DNA of 64,000 nt from assembly GCA_036924285.1 (NCBI GenBank), contig JAYKYS010000002.1, forward strand, positions 868,001 through 932,000. The letters are read 5' to 3'. Source of the stretch: Asterella californica (Eukaryota; Streptophyta; Marchantiopsida; Marchantiales; Aytoniaceae). Positions 25,573-37,474 of this stretch are shown here, piece after piece. How positions within the stretch are numbered: position 1 is the stretch's first letter; each line of letters begins with the position of its first letter. The notes under the pieces are model-generated. The model ran no database searches. It was given only the letters and a program-made list of their open reading frames with translations, and was not told the DNA's origin. Made by a program: the position numbers and the translations under genes.

Positions 25573-26598
25573 TTCCTGCGATGGAAGAGTGCGTGCGTCC
25601 GGTGTACTTGAGCTGATAAACTCCACAGCGAGAAAGCGAGGGAGTGGTACAGACCTGGAGCACATGTTGGAACTTGGGAAGTATAGTAGGAGACTCGCGT
25701 GAGCAAATCATCTCGCGGGGTTTCTAAAGTGCTCTGAGGGGTTTTTGTTCCTGAGGATTCCGAGCACCAAGGCCCCGCGCAACTTGTCCTGTTGTAAGGC
25801 TTCAGTCACAACTTCACGCTCTCAGTGCTGGCTGCCGCCCGTCTCTTCGCGGGTTTCGAAAACTCCAGTTTTTATCACGACCGGCGACGCCGCAGCAGCA
25901 GCAGCATCATTCGCGAACGAATCCAATCCTCCGTCCCTCCCTTCAATCCACGACGAAGTTTGTCACCCGAAACAATGACACTTTTGTTCGAAGACGAGGA
26001 CGAGGACTCCCTCGACTGAAGCATGGTTTTATGTGGGACCGAAGATTGATCGTCACTCCCCGTGACTCCTTGTGCAAGGGGGCGACTGTGTGTCTGCGCG
26101 GCACATGAATCCTTCCTACCTTTCAGAACGTGAACTCAACGAGTATTGTCGTTTCGGACCTCTTTCTAGTCGAGTGGTTTGAGGCAAAAAGGAGAAACGG
26201 AGGAGATAAAGGAAGGAAGGAAGGTTGTGCGGCTTTGCCTGACCACCTCTAAGAATGCGCGCCTTTTGACATCGATCGTCTCCAAGTGGTAGTCTAGTAC
26301 CGCGAAATTCTCCACCGGAGTGCAGCAGGCGACTAACTTCCAAACGAAGGAGCGGTGAGTGGTGGAGGTGTGTCTCTCGGCTGAAGTCCCTCACTCCATA
26401 GCTATCGAAGGGAATCTAATTACATTCAACTACCTACGGGAAGATCTTTCGTGGAGGGGTGACATCTACTTCAGAGCGGGTGGACTGGTCAACACTTCTT
26501 TCTCTGCCGCCTCCCAAGTTAGAGTGCTATCGAGCAACGGGAGGGGACAGTTCTGGGGAACTTAGTGTTGTTATTGGATCCGAAAAAGTGGTGCAAAT
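25573..26598 (+). other. Upstream region and leader of the BTB gene
   Basis: No gene is recognised. The region includes a short GCA/GCAGCA run near 25,893 and several small open frames. It is likely promoter and 5' leader of the BTB gene that starts at 26,599. Upstream ATGs exist in other frames. Confidence 0.4.
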
Positions 26599-28125
26599 AT
26601 GGATGTACTTGGGAAGTCCTTCACGTCTCAGAAGGAACAGACAGCGGCGATGGCGGAGTTGATCGCCGATCTAAGGAAAATGATTAACAACCCCGAGTAT
26701 AGCGATGTGGATTTTGTGTGTCAGGATAGGGTCCGAGTTCACGGGTGCCGACATTTCGTCTCCGCCAGGTCTCCGGTTCTCAAGCGCATGCTCATACCTG
26801 GCATGAGAGAGCTTCCGCTGCCCGACATATCCTCCACCTGTTTGCTGTCTCTGTTGGAGTACCTGTATACCGGGGCGATGGTCGAGTATGCCCCGCTGAA
26901 CTCGAGAAAAGCTTACGAGGTAATCACGGCAGCCAGGTACTTCCAGCTGCAACACGTCGACAAGCTCACCCGAGAATTTCTAGTGAACAGCACTGCCACT
27001 GTGGGCGATGACTTGACCAAGGCTGCACTTCGACTCTCTGTAGCTTTGGAGTTCGGGACTCTGTCGAGCGAGCTCGAAATTTTATCCATAGAGTTCGTCA
27101 GAGTTCTGAATTCCAAAAACATGGAGCCCGTCCATCTGCAAGCTCTTTCGGAGAAGGCTTTCCGGTACTTTCTGCACAAGACGAGCAGCAAGAGTGAGCT
27201 GGGAACATTATCGTTTGGAGAATATCTACGTTTCAGGCAGATCATTCTGTGGTGTGCCAGCCAAGTTTGTCCCGAAGAAGCGGCGGAGGTGGTGAGCTCC
27301 TCTCTCCCGGATTCCAAGGGCGCGTTAATGTTTCTGAGAGATTCGACCAAGGCCCCAGCTGCAGATGAATCTCAGTGGAGCTACTTGAGATCGATTCTGC
27401 TGAGAAAAGAAGACCCGAAGAGTCCTCTCCAGAGCTTATTGTCTCTAGTCGACCTTCGGCGCATACACCCGGAGCTGCTAATGAAGGTGGTGGAACCGTT
27501 GCAGCTGGTTCCTCCCGGGGAGATTCTGAAAGCTTATCAACACCAGGCGCTGGAAAGACCCCGCATGTTTGCCAAGGATTCGGCGTGCTCATGGGAGCAT
27601 GGAACTGCCTACAAAACTCTGGGAGATGGATCTACCCTTCAGAAGATCGAGGCCGAGATTGGGTTTGCGAGAGCTACGGTCGCAATCTTCAGACCGTTTG
27701 GTATCTACGAGTGGGATATTATCATCGAGCAGTTGTGTCATCAGTTTTGTGAGATTGGGTTTCACTTTGTAAGTCGGTTGCAGTCGGGAAAAATCAATTT
27801 CAATGGAAGCACTCTAGCTATGCAACCCACTGGTTGGGCTCTGAATATGGACATCACAGAAGGCACTCGAATCAACTTCCGAGGAGGAGAAGGAGGGGCA
27901 CCCATTTGGGTAACATATGAGAAGGATTTCGGCCACGTGAATGCGAGAATCAGAGTTCAGTTGGACTTGTATGAAAGAGTCTGCTCCTTCTCTGTGGATG
28001 GGGACGAATTTCAGCTTGCATGGAGTCACCTCCTTGATGGAATCTATTTTCCTGCAGTATCACTTGGTAAAGGGAACGAAGGCAGAGTTCGCATTGAGCT
28101 GGTCAGTGGCTTTGATCTTCTATAA
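26599..28125 (+). CDS. BTB/POZ-BACK protein with SPRY-like C-terminus, intronless
   Basis: A single open frame of 508 aa. Residues 30-130 form a BTB/POZ domain: YSDVDFVCQDRVRVHGCRHF, SARSPVLKRML, LLSLLEYLYTGAM and VITAARYFQLQHV match the family's strand and helix order. A helical BACK-like region follows (about 135-320). The last 170 residues read as beta-strands with GIYEWDIIIEQ, CEIGFHFV, GWALNMD, INFRGGEGG, VCSFSVDGDEFQLAWSHL and IYFPAVSLG, which resembles a B30.2/SPRY fold. BTB-BACK proteins usually act as substrate adaptors for CUL3 ubiquitin ligases, with the C-terminal domain choosing the target; that role is inferred. The first ATG of the frame is used; a second lies 57 bases downstream (26,656). 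The BTB call is firm, the SPRY call moderate. Confidence 0.9.
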   Translation: MDVLGKSFTSQKEQTAAMAELIADLRKMINNPEYSDVDFVCQDRVRVHGCRHFVSARSPVLKRMLIPGMRELPLPDISSTCLLSLLEYLYTGAMVEYAPLNSRKAYEVITAARYFQLQHVDKLTREFLVNSTATVGDDLTKAALRLSVALEFGTLSSELEILSIEFVRVLNSKNMEPVHLQALSEKAFRYFLHKTSSKSELGTLSFGEYLRFRQIILWCASQVCPEEAAEVVSSSLPDSKGALMFLRDSTKAPAADESQWSYLRSILLRKEDPKSPLQSLLSLVDLRRIHPELLMKVVEPLQLVPPGEILKAYQHQALERPRMFAKDSACSWEHGTAYKTLGDGSTLQKIEAEIGFARATVAIFRPFGIYEWDIIIEQLCHQFCEIGFHFVSRLQSGKINFNGSTLAMQPTGWALNMDITEGTRINFRGGEGGAPIWVTYEKDFGHVNARIRVQLDLYERVCSFSVDGDEFQLAWSHLLDGIYFPAVSLGKGNEGRVRIELVSGFDLL

Positions 28126-29779
28126 ATCATTATGAACGTATTCGTGGGCACAGCACACTACCTCATGGGTAGGTGCATATGGTGGTATACGTTCTGAGTC
28201 GGGGGTGGTGCTCGCATTTTGAACTTTCGGATGGGTTTTCAGGCGGTAGGTTTTTGGGGTAAGGTCAGGTTGGTACAGGCGTGTTTTGCAGCTGGAAGAG
28301 GGCAGCATACTTGGTGGAATTTCCCCTGTGACGAGGAAGAGTGATAAGTTCCGCTGACTTTTCATTTCGGGGTCTGGATCTTGGGTGCATCAAAGTTATT
28401 AGCTTGCAAGTAGTGGGAGGCATGGCTAGTCGATGTGAGTAGCTGCAGAGATACGTGTGTACAGTTTCGAACGTAGAATATAGGACGACGGGAAGTTGAT
28501 CTTGTGCATCTTGTGGAGACAAAGAGACTGGCATCTTCATCTATTCATGGCAACAGTTCTGATAGTAGTTGAGTAGGCTTTTCAGGTGGCCAAAATTCAT
28601 GTAGATTCACATCTGTCTGCATCTGAGCTGGATGGATAGATTTTCTTGTAGCGCGTGTAGGTCAAGCTTCGAAACAGAGCACATTGCAGGTCCGGCATAG
28701 AGCAGTGCAGAGGCGATCGAGTATTGATCGCTTGGTTGTACATAAGCGAAATTCAGGAGAGGAGCAGGTTTTTCATGTATCCAATATCCCGAGTTTAGGT
28801 CCAGACTTCTGAGCACATCATCAGTTGGGTAGGTTTTCACCTTTTGCATGTGTCGGTTAAGTCGGATTTATGGATTATGGTTCTTAGGGAAACTATTCAC
28901 AAAGCTGGAACAACTGACATAATGTGATTTACTTTCGTTTCTTGTCTACCGGTGAGGAGATTCTCAAGTATCCTGAGGGACGGAAACTCCGTTGCCCGAA
29001 ATCTTTACGAAAAGTCTGCATTCGGACTGCAGTTTGATATAGAATGGGCCGACATGAAAATGTACCGAGTTTTTAAACCAGACATTCAAAGTTATCGTGG
29101 GACGTAACATTCGTAACGTCCGTGGTTACATGCTTTTATGTACAATAGTCAACTTAAGAAACTATTCTCCTCACTTGTTTATGTTACCGATTTGGCAATC
29201 TCTTCAGATAAGATGAACTGGTGGAAGATTCAGAACATTTTTCTCTCCCTTGAAGAATAAGGACATGTCCTTAGTGAAGATATGGAGAGTATGATACGTT
29301 GTGATGTGGAAAGACCAGAATCTACTGCATTTGGGGTCCCGATTACCTTTCGAATTCTTGCTCGGAAACTCGTCTAACAGATCAGACAACTCCCGCGTAC
29401 AGGCGGATATACCGGTTGTCTTCTTTCTCTCTTTCTCTACTTCATATTTTTTCCTTAAACCTTGTCTTTACACTGCATTCTACTCAAAGTTCTATGAACA
29501 CATCAGATCAAGCTTTTCCTGTATTTCACGGTAATGCTTATTCTCCAAGTTTCCTAGGTTCAGACTCAGATCTTTTCCTCTATACCTAGCGAACAGAGCT
29601 TTTTCGTGATTGTGCACCACAAAGCCTTCTCAGCCTTTTTCGAGAACGATAAGAAAATTTGACATGCTTCCTTATTCATAGATATGGATATAACGAAAAT
29701 GCCTCGATACTTGACTGGCACTTTCCATTACAAAAGATTGGAGTGTTTAAAGTCCGTTTAATTCATATGGTAAATGTTA
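28126..29779. other. Intergenic region
   Basis: BTB gene 3' region followed by DNA with only short open frames on both strands. No gene, RNA or clear repeat was seen. Confidence 0.4.
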
Positions 29780-30735
29780 TTACATCTCCCTTGGGGTCTT
29801 TGTGGACCATAACTCATATGGTAAATGTTATTATATGTTTCTTGGGGTCTTTGTGGACCATGGTACTGTCCATATGAGTACACGTTATTATTTATCTTTT
29901 TGGGTCTTTGTGGACTATGAGACTGTCCATGTGTTTGTCCCTTGGGTCTTTATGGACCATCACAGTTTGTAGCACATTCACCTATGATTTTTGTGGACCA
30001 TAAGATTGTTCATGTGTCTGTCTTTTGGGTCTTTGAGGACCATCACAACGGGACTCGGATCAGAAGTTTAGTTTCAGAAGTTTCGTTAATAGTTTGTAGC
30101 ACATTCACCTCTGGGTCTTTGTATCCGTTGGGTCTTTGTGGATCATGTGGACCGTGAGATTGTCCATGTGTTTGTCTTTTGGGTCTTTGTGGACTATCAC
30201 AGAAGGACTCGGATCAGAAGCTTCGTTAATAATTTGTAGGAAATTTACCTCTGGGTCTTTGTCCATGTGAGTCGATCACTGAGTGACTCGGATCAGAAGT
30301 TTCGTTAACAGTTTGCAACACATTCACCTATGGGTCTTTGTGAACCATGAAGACTATCCATGTGAGTCTATCACAGCGAGACTCGGATCAGAAGTTTCGT
30401 TAATATTTGCAGCACATTCACCTCTAGATCTTTGTGTCCCTTGGGTCTTTGTGGACCATGAGATTGTACATGTGAGTCTATCACAGTGGAACTCGGATCA
30501 GAAGTTTCGTTAACAGTTTCACCTCTGGGGCTTTGTGGACCATGAAACTGTCCACGTGAGTCTATCATAACGAGACTCGGATCAGAAGTTCGTTTAGAGT
30601 GTCCATGTGAATCCATCAGAGTGAGGCTCGGATACTCTGATCAGAAGCTTCGTTTAGAGTGTCCATGTGAGTCCATCAGAGCAGGACTCGGAGGAGAAGT
30701 TCCGTTAACAGTTTGCAGCACATTGCAACACATTC
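29780..30735 (+). repeat. Degenerate tandem repeat, GGTCTTTGTGGACCAT family
   Basis: More than ten copies of a core close to GGGTCTTTGTGGACCAT alternate with ACTCGGATCAGAAGTTTCGT, with CATGTGAGTCTATCAC and, in several units, with AGTTTGCAGCACATTCACCT. Early units are about 50 bp; later ones combine the modules into roughly 80-110-bp units. The motifs also appear as repeated peptides such as FVDHEIVHV in short frames, but no long frame survives, so it is treated as non-coding satellite-like DNA. Confidence 0.8.
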
Positions 30736-31039
30736 ATCTGCAACCGTAACCGCAAAAAATTTAACTCACTAACTTTTTCTTAGAAGACTGTAAGTTAAAC
30801 CACTTGGGAAACAGATCTTCGATATATGTAAACACAGGGCATAAAGAGACAAGAACTTCAGTGAAGTAACTTCAGTCTCCATTGTCGGTGCCTTTCACGG
30901 GAATAATAGTGAATGCAATTTGTGACCAAACCCCGACAATTGGTGTAATCTGGGTTCAAGACGACAATCTGGACTACAGTCTGCTCACATTGCCACGCGT
31001 CACGCAATCTTGAAGAAGTTGAGGGGGCGCCGACTGTAG

Positions 31040-31350
31040 TCACAAATTTCAATGTAAGCAGGCCCTGATAGGGGTTTAGTAACTTCTGTGTATCAGGTGC
31101 TGTATGGAGGAGCTTCTCAGGTAATCTGAGAAGGTTCGGGTACCCTCTCTGCAGGTAGAGGCGCTTAGGATGGAGCTTCGTAACTAACATCGTTAGCACT
31201 CCCTCTGTCACAGTTGCTGTGGGAAGGAGCTCTTGGAGAAACGCGGGAGGGGTTGAGTTGGTGCGCACCCGAGTTGAGTTAGTACGCCCGCCGTAACAGG
31301 TGGTGAAAGGAGTTTCTGAAGTAACCAGAGTGGGGTTGAGTTAGTACCGT
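31040..31350. repeat. Imperfect tandem repeat, about 100-bp units
   Basis: Three diverged units share GGAG-TCTTGGAGAAA/GGAGTTTCTGAAGTAAC segments followed by GGGGTTGAGTTGGTGCG or GGGGTTGAGTTAGTACC. On the minus strand the units give related peptides beginning RTNSTPPAFLQELL and GTNSTPLWLLQKLL. The repeat is decayed and its limits are approximate. Confidence 0.45.
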
Positions 31351-32372
31351 CTTTGAAGGGGTGGTTTTTCACATGTACCGAGCACAGTGCAAGCTCCGGA
31401 CGAGACAACTTACACGGCAGTCACATGGAGGGATTGAGTACCGCCAATACTACTGGTTAAAGGGGAGGCAGATGTAATTAGATATTGTATCAGAGTGAAA
31501 TTCGTCATAGTTGATATCCCGTTCTAGATTCGAGACAAATATCCAAACATCCAGCCAGTCTCGCTTTCAATGATCATTTCTCCCTACGAGCCCCTCCGCC
31601 CACAATTCTTCGTCAAAGGTATTTTGTCACAAAAACTAGGTTCGTTAATAAGGGGAGCTTCCGCACTAGGAAGCTTTGCAGGTCCGGAAAAGTTGGAATG
31701 GTAGTTAGGGACAAACTTGCACAATTCGGAAAAAGGATCGATTTGAGTACTCTCGTAATCTTTCCGCAGCGGTGCCATCCATTTACAACCACCTGGCATA
31801 AAGCTAAAGAGAAAACCTGCAATACTTACGCTTTCCAAAAGTTCTACTTCCGACATTATCATGGTGTATTATGTGATAGTGCAAATCGACTGTTGAAACG
31901 ATAGACTGCAAAGTACTTCAACAGGTAAACAAGTATGTGTAGAAAAATCCAGCATGCCCTTTACCAGTTTTCAATTCGGCTTTTCAAGGGATAAATTTAT
32001 GTTTTTCGCCTGGGTTTCGATCTGACACGTTTCCCCCGAAACGATAAAACGAGAAGCCGGGTGTGAAAAGACTTCAAATGGTGGCCACAGACGGTTTCTT
32101 CTAGTAAAAATCATCGAAAATGGATTATCTTGTCAACAAAATCACCAGATGGATATTCCTTTCTTGAGAACTTTTGTTGTTTACAACACAAGTTCATAAC
32201 AGATTCCTCATAACCGCGTAGTCACCTTAAGTCTACGTTCGAAGCGGCAGTCCCTAGACTACCTCTAGCACGACTCTAAACTGCTATGCCAAAACTACCC
32301 GACATGTGGATATACCTCATTGGATGGTGTAAAAGTGAAACTGCTCTGTATTTATATACATTTATACACATT
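31351..32372. other. Intergenic DNA downstream of NDC80
   Basis: No gene recognised. The part next to 32,373 should contain the NDC80 3' untranslated region (minus strand). Confidence 0.4.
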
Positions 32373-34809
32373 TCAAGGTGACAAAAGCAATTCGTGGATC
32401 ACCTGTGCAGACTGATTGGCAACATCCTCAACGCGTTGGAAGATCTTTTGTGTCCGCTCTCTTGTGTTCAGAATAATTTCCAGAATCTCGGCTGTTTCGT
32501 TCTTTTCAAATTCAATCTCCTCGTTACAAACCCTGATAGAATTTTCTAAGTCCATCTGAAGCTCCTGCAACACAATTCATGTAAGATTATTATTAGGATC
32601 TTCCGCACATGTAATTTCCTTACACCATAAGTGAAGAAACATAACGACATATCTTTCCCCACTGTTCATAAATGAAGGCTTACCCTGAGTCGCTGTTCGA
32701 CATCAACTTGCGCTTTTTGAAAACCGGCTTCTTCTGTGACCGTCCTCACCTCCCATTCTTCCCTTTCTGCTAGTTTAGCGGCTAGAGTTGCATTCAGTTT
32801 GTCCATCCTCATTTTGTACTGTGCTTCCAGCTGGTACAGAATAGAAAGTATGAACAGTGTTAGACCTACTACAGAGTACATACAGCTTGCATTGAAGGAG
32901 TTCCAGAGATGCCATGTCATAGGCTTCAAATGGGTAACAGCTCACCTTTTTAGCTTGTGCAGTTGCAGAAGCAATCTGCTCTGCCTTTTCACGACCTGCG
33001 ATCTCCCTCGAGTACATCACCTGCTGGAGTAGCAGTGCCTCGGATTCAAGTTCGGTCAGATTTCTACTGCATTTCTCCATAAGCTCCGTGAAACCTGGTT
33101 TCACAACAGTCTTCAGTATCCCTCCGAGAATTGCATCCGGAGTGTCGGCTGGCTGCAGCTTGATTTCGAACTGGTATGCTTCCAGAGAGTCGTCTCCTGT
33201 GGTCGACTTCAACCTTCGGTGCAAAATATCGCCACACCATGTAAAGTAAGTCCACTCGTTACTTCAAGTACGCGGCAATGGGCCTACTGGATCCTGAAAA
33301 GAATGTATTTAACAGCAATGGACGAGAAACGCCATAACGACAAGCAGTTCTATTCACGGGACAAACGGCCTATCAGGGGCTCTGCAGCAAACATGAACAA
33401 TAAACTCTACAAGCTGCCAACCTTTGACAGTTGTCGTTAAACTGGCTGACTTCGGTCTCCAGATCTCTGAACTTCACCGAAAACTGCACTTCAAAATTCC
33501 ACGCAGCTTTCACCAGTTCTTCCTTCCTCCTCATCAAGGATTGTAAGTTAACATCAAGAATTTCTTTCTCCTTCAGCAACTTCTCCACATCGGCAACGTT
33601 GATTCGCTGAGCTGCTACCCTCTCCTTCAACTCCTCGTTTTCCTTCGAAATGGTCAAGACTTCCTCTTTCTTCGTGGTAAGCTCCTGCCTTTTCTCGTTC
33701 AGCTTCTTTTCTAGCGCTTGCTTGTGAGATGTAAATCCCGTTATTATCTCGTTGAACTTCACAACGTCATCTTGGAAGTCGTGTTTTTTTGTCTCCAGTG
33801 CTACCAAGGGTGACACCTCACTCTTCAGACGGTTCAGTTCCTCCTTCGTCTTGTCAATCAGAGCCTGTAGTTGCTCGCAATCAGAGGCGTCTTTCTCTTT
33901 CTCTTGTTCAAACTCCGTGCGGAACTCCTCGTCGAGGCGCTCAACTTCATCGTCGTTACCCGCAAGATAATTCATGTAATTTTCCTTGATATAGTTGTCG
34001 AAGAGCTTGTCGCTCACCTCATCGAGAGGCGAGATGTCAGAACCATCCCCAGATGATTCCATTGAAATGAGGAGCTGCACCAGCCATGTGAGCGCTGCAA
34101 GCAGTGACGGCCAGGAGACCGGACTCCCGGCCGCATACAGCGCACTCCGGCTGATCTGGATGGGATAGCCAATCCGCTTGAAGAACATTGGGACATCTTC
34201 CTCGATTTTCATGAACTTAAAGTGAGGATCAACTTGATGAAAGAGAAATTGGATTATGCTGGTTACGTCTTTGCTGGATGGAGTCTGCAGGTACTTCGCC
34301 GAAACAGCGTACATGTAGCCGTGGGTCGTCAGATAGTTGCAGAGGGTTCTAATGCAGTCCTGAAGGAAACGGGCACAAGAGTCGATGAGAAAGTAAAACG
34401 ACAGAGACTGATGCAACAAATATCAAGCTGAAACGAGTTCGTTCACACTGTTGGATGGCAAGTCTTACACAATGTCTCTTCTAGAGCTTGAAAGGATCTC
34501 AAAGAAAGTTCAACTGACAAAATGACTTCAAAGCGCAGCAAGAAGTGCTAGGTTGTTGCACGGAGACATAAACACTTATCTAGAACGCAACATGCAAGTC
34601 GAGGTGGACATTACCTGTTGAAATGCTTTGTCGCCGATAGCCCGGGTTTCAGTTTGAGTGCCAGATCTTCTGTTCGTGATGCTGGACCTCCGGCCGAGGG
34701 ACGGACGACTAGGCTTGATCACACTGGAAATCATTGACGGAGGTGGTCTGGGAATCAAAGAACCGCGGGATCCTTTGCCCCGCACATACGAGGCACCGCG
34801 CGTGTCCAT
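32373..34809 (-). CDS. NDC80: Kinetochore protein NDC80 (HEC1 homolog), five exons
   Basis: NDC80 is the microtubule-binding subunit of the outer-kinetochore NDC80 complex (with NUF2, SPC24, SPC25). Proposed exons in transcript order: 34809-34615, 34359-33422, 33261-32946, 32830-32684, 32564-32373, all phase-consistent, giving 595 aa. Visible are a basic, Ser/Arg/Pro-rich N-terminal tail (MDTRGASYVRGKGSRGS..), the calponin-homology domain (LCNYLTTHGYMYAVSAKYL, IIQFLFHQVDPHFKF, FFKRIGYPIQISRSAL, SWPSLLAALTWLVQLL), then a long coiled coil to the C-terminus rich in Glu/Lys heptads. The basic tail is where Aurora-type kinases tune microtubule binding in the family. The exon 3 acceptor (CTTGAAG|T) is unusual, but the codon it completes and the next phase both fit. 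No break is seen. Confidence 0.93.
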
Positions 34810-35334
34810 GGCGACTTCCTACCAGTAAACGTCACAAACCCCGCGAGATCTTTGTTGCCACTACTGCCGTCTAGATCCCAGCCTCTTCGCTTTCTCGTGC
34901 ATGCTTGGCTCCATCCTGACATCTCAAATACTTGCGCATAGTTCGATTACACACCCACGGTTCCGTGTCATGCTCGCTCCTCTACACCCCAACTCTTCCA
35001 GAGTCTGGCAATTTACGATTTCAACTAACGAAGAGGCTAGACTCTGCGTGGTAAAGAGCGCTCGTCTCCGGTGCGAGGTGTGTGCCAGGCGGGAAGAATT
35101 TGAACGAGAGCCTCCTGCTAGCTCCTGCGCTCACCTTTTGCTTGCGTGTCCCGCTTTTCAAACAATTCATACTGCATAATCCTCTTTGTTCTGGAGGATC
35201 TGTCTCTGTACGTGGTCTACCACCAACTGTAGTTTGGAATTATTCCAGACTTCCCTGCATACATATTCTAATGTATGTGTATCCAGTTCTTCTAAGATGG
35301 AAGAGGCGAATATCCTTCCATCTTCCTTCCTTGT
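34810..35334. other. NDC80 upstream region
   Basis: The probable promoter and 5' leader of NDC80 (reading leftward). Open frames of 92 and 101 codons on the plus strand have no recognisable domains. A GGCGGGAAG motif near the E2F consensus is at 35088-35096. Confidence 0.3.
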
Positions 35335-35815
35335 ACAGTGAAGGAAGCGGGGGAATGTACAGTTTCCTGCAGTATAAATTTAAATGATTCGTGGCTGGTT
35401 TGGCGAAAATACAGTCTCTGCAAGTTTAAATTTAAACTGAAAGAAGCGGGGTAAAATATATAACCTCTGTGTGTGTATACTGCAGTGTAAATTTTAATTA
35501 TCAGTGGCTGGTTTCAAGTGAATGCAACTCCAAGATAAATTGGAGTCTAAATTAGAGTTATTAAATTTTAAAACTAAATTTAAACTACTCTTATCTGAGA
35601 GAAACACATTGCCTCTGAAAACAAGAAAACCCATAAGCACAGTGAGTTTAACTGTAAGTATCCAACTATAATAAGTAAATTCTTATTGAAAAATGAAGAA
35701 AATCTATCGAGATATTAATTTAGAGCTAACTCTTCTTAAGAAAAAAATTAACTCATAAATTACGTCTCATGTACACTTCTAAGTGTACCTGAAGTGAATA
35801 TACAGTCTCCACACG
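35335..35815 (+). repeat. Dispersed AT-rich repeat, copy 2
   Basis: This is the counterpart of 30-395, with the same order of landmarks: GTACAGTGAAGGAAGCG, GAAACACATTGCCTC, AACCCATAAGCACAGT, palindrome A (35714-35762, GAGCTAACTCTTC facing AAATTAACTCATAAATTA), palindrome B (35767-35792, CTCATGTACACTT/AGTGTACCTGAAG) and GAATATACAG. It also contains an internal direct duplication of about 100 bp marked by GAAGCGGGG at the start and GTGGCTGGTTT at the end. Confidence 0.6.
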
Positions 35816-35915
35816 GAAGAGACAAATATGCAAACACAAAGTTAGACTTCCTTGCATATTTTCCCAAAACCACCATTTGCATGCATATTCACCTCCTATG
35901 GATATGCATGTACCG

Positions 35916-35963
35916 TAATTTATGAGCTAAACGTTCTTGTGGGAAGGGTTAGCTCATCAATTA
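35916..35963. repeat. Palindrome A, isolated copy
   Basis: The arms TAATTTATGAGCTAAACGTT and GGAAGGGTTAGCTCATCAA.. surround a short loop. It belongs to the same hairpin family as the A palindromes in the dispersed repeat. Confidence 0.55.
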
Positions 35964-36842
35964 ATATGATTCACAAGAATGTGATTAATTAAAGATTATT
36001 TCTTTTTTTCTGAAACACTTCTCTTATAATATAAGGGGTTCAGTTTCAACTCACAGCGCTTATAGTTTTTTCTTTTTCCACAGTCCATGTGTTACGTTAA
36101 GCTGAGAAGTATTAAATTTAGTTTTCCAAATTTAGTGAATTGAATATAAATATTCAAATTTAGTCATTTAGGTTTAGATTTAGATTTATCTTGCCACTGT
36201 GCTCAGTGTAGTAGCAAAATAAATCCAAATTCTTTTTGCAGTGGTGCAATCTTTGTTTACTGCAGAAAACTTCTTCTTTTAAGAAAAAGTTTTTATAAAA
36301 TAATCATGCATACTACTAGTTTCAAACTATCAGTTTCCTAGTCCCTATGTACACTTCCCGTCCTATTCCCATCAAGAATTTCTCATCCTCGAAATGCCAG
36401 CTTATCCGTTATCAATCATTTTCCAAAACCACCGTTTGCATGTATATTTATCTCAGAAAAACATGCAAAGGTTTAGTCATAAATTAAAATTATGAATTAT
36501 AATATATTTCTCTAAGACTAATATAATGATGTGCGGAACCTTCACAGCGTTTTACTTACAGGGTCTTTTTACATGTATCTAATAGTTTTCCAAAGCAGCA
36601 TGTCTCGTAAATTTCATTTAATATTCTCACTTTATCTACAGCTGTGCATGTATCGACTTGAAAGTAAAGATAGTATTGAAAAAACTATTTTTAAAAATAT
36701 TAAATATAGTGCATATCATTAACGTCACATCATTTGTCTATACAATTTTTTTCGGTATGTTGGCTATTCATTGCGTGGCGTGTTCTCTCCGTCTATACAC
36801 TTGCATCTTCTCTAGAAGCATATTAGAAGCATGCATATTCAC

Positions 36843-36927
36843 CCTCTTCCGAGTTAGGAAGAGAGGAAATGCATGTTTAATTTAATACCTAACCCTTCCG
36901 ACAGGAAAGATTAAGTATTAAATTAAA
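36843..36927. repeat. Two adjacent hairpins, including the best palindrome A
   Basis: A small hairpin (36844-36863: CTCTTCC/GGAAGAG, 6-nt loop) is followed by a hairpin with 24-bp arms (36876-36899 and 36904-36927, loop GACA). The arms differ at only three positions, each a C in the left arm matched by the T expected of deamination. The arms contain TAACCCTTCC and GGAAAGATTA and are flanked by TTTAATTTAATA. Confidence 0.75.
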
Positions 36928-37474
36928 TTTTTGATTAAAGTTACGTATTCATAAGTACAGTCCTCTGGATTTGTATTTTCTGAAGCGTGACGATCCACAC
37001 AAGACTTATTGTTCTTTTTTTGCTCTCTCCGTGTTTCCAGGCATGGACTAATAAATAACATCTATGGAATATTTAAATTATTTAAATTTATTTAGTATAT
37101 ATATTTTATTTAATATTTATATAATTCTCTAATAACAAAAAGAGAACAGATTGTTCTCAGAAGTTCAGATTGCATGCATATTCTCGTAGGAGTAAGTAGT
37201 TACACACATTATTTATTCTGAGTCAGAGATATATCTTAATAAAGAAGTAAGAACATCTTACATTCTTTATCCCACGAATCCCAACTCTATATTTTACAAA
37301 CGCTATTCATGTTTATCTTTTTCTTCTCTTCGAACCAAAAGTGCACTTTGGATGCATATGAGTTCTTTATCAAACCTTTTTATTTTCATTCTTAGAAGAA
37401 TTTGGTAATAAATTAAATCTTAATTATATAAATAATTATTTATTTCAGTAATATATTTATGGTGGTCTCTGGAT

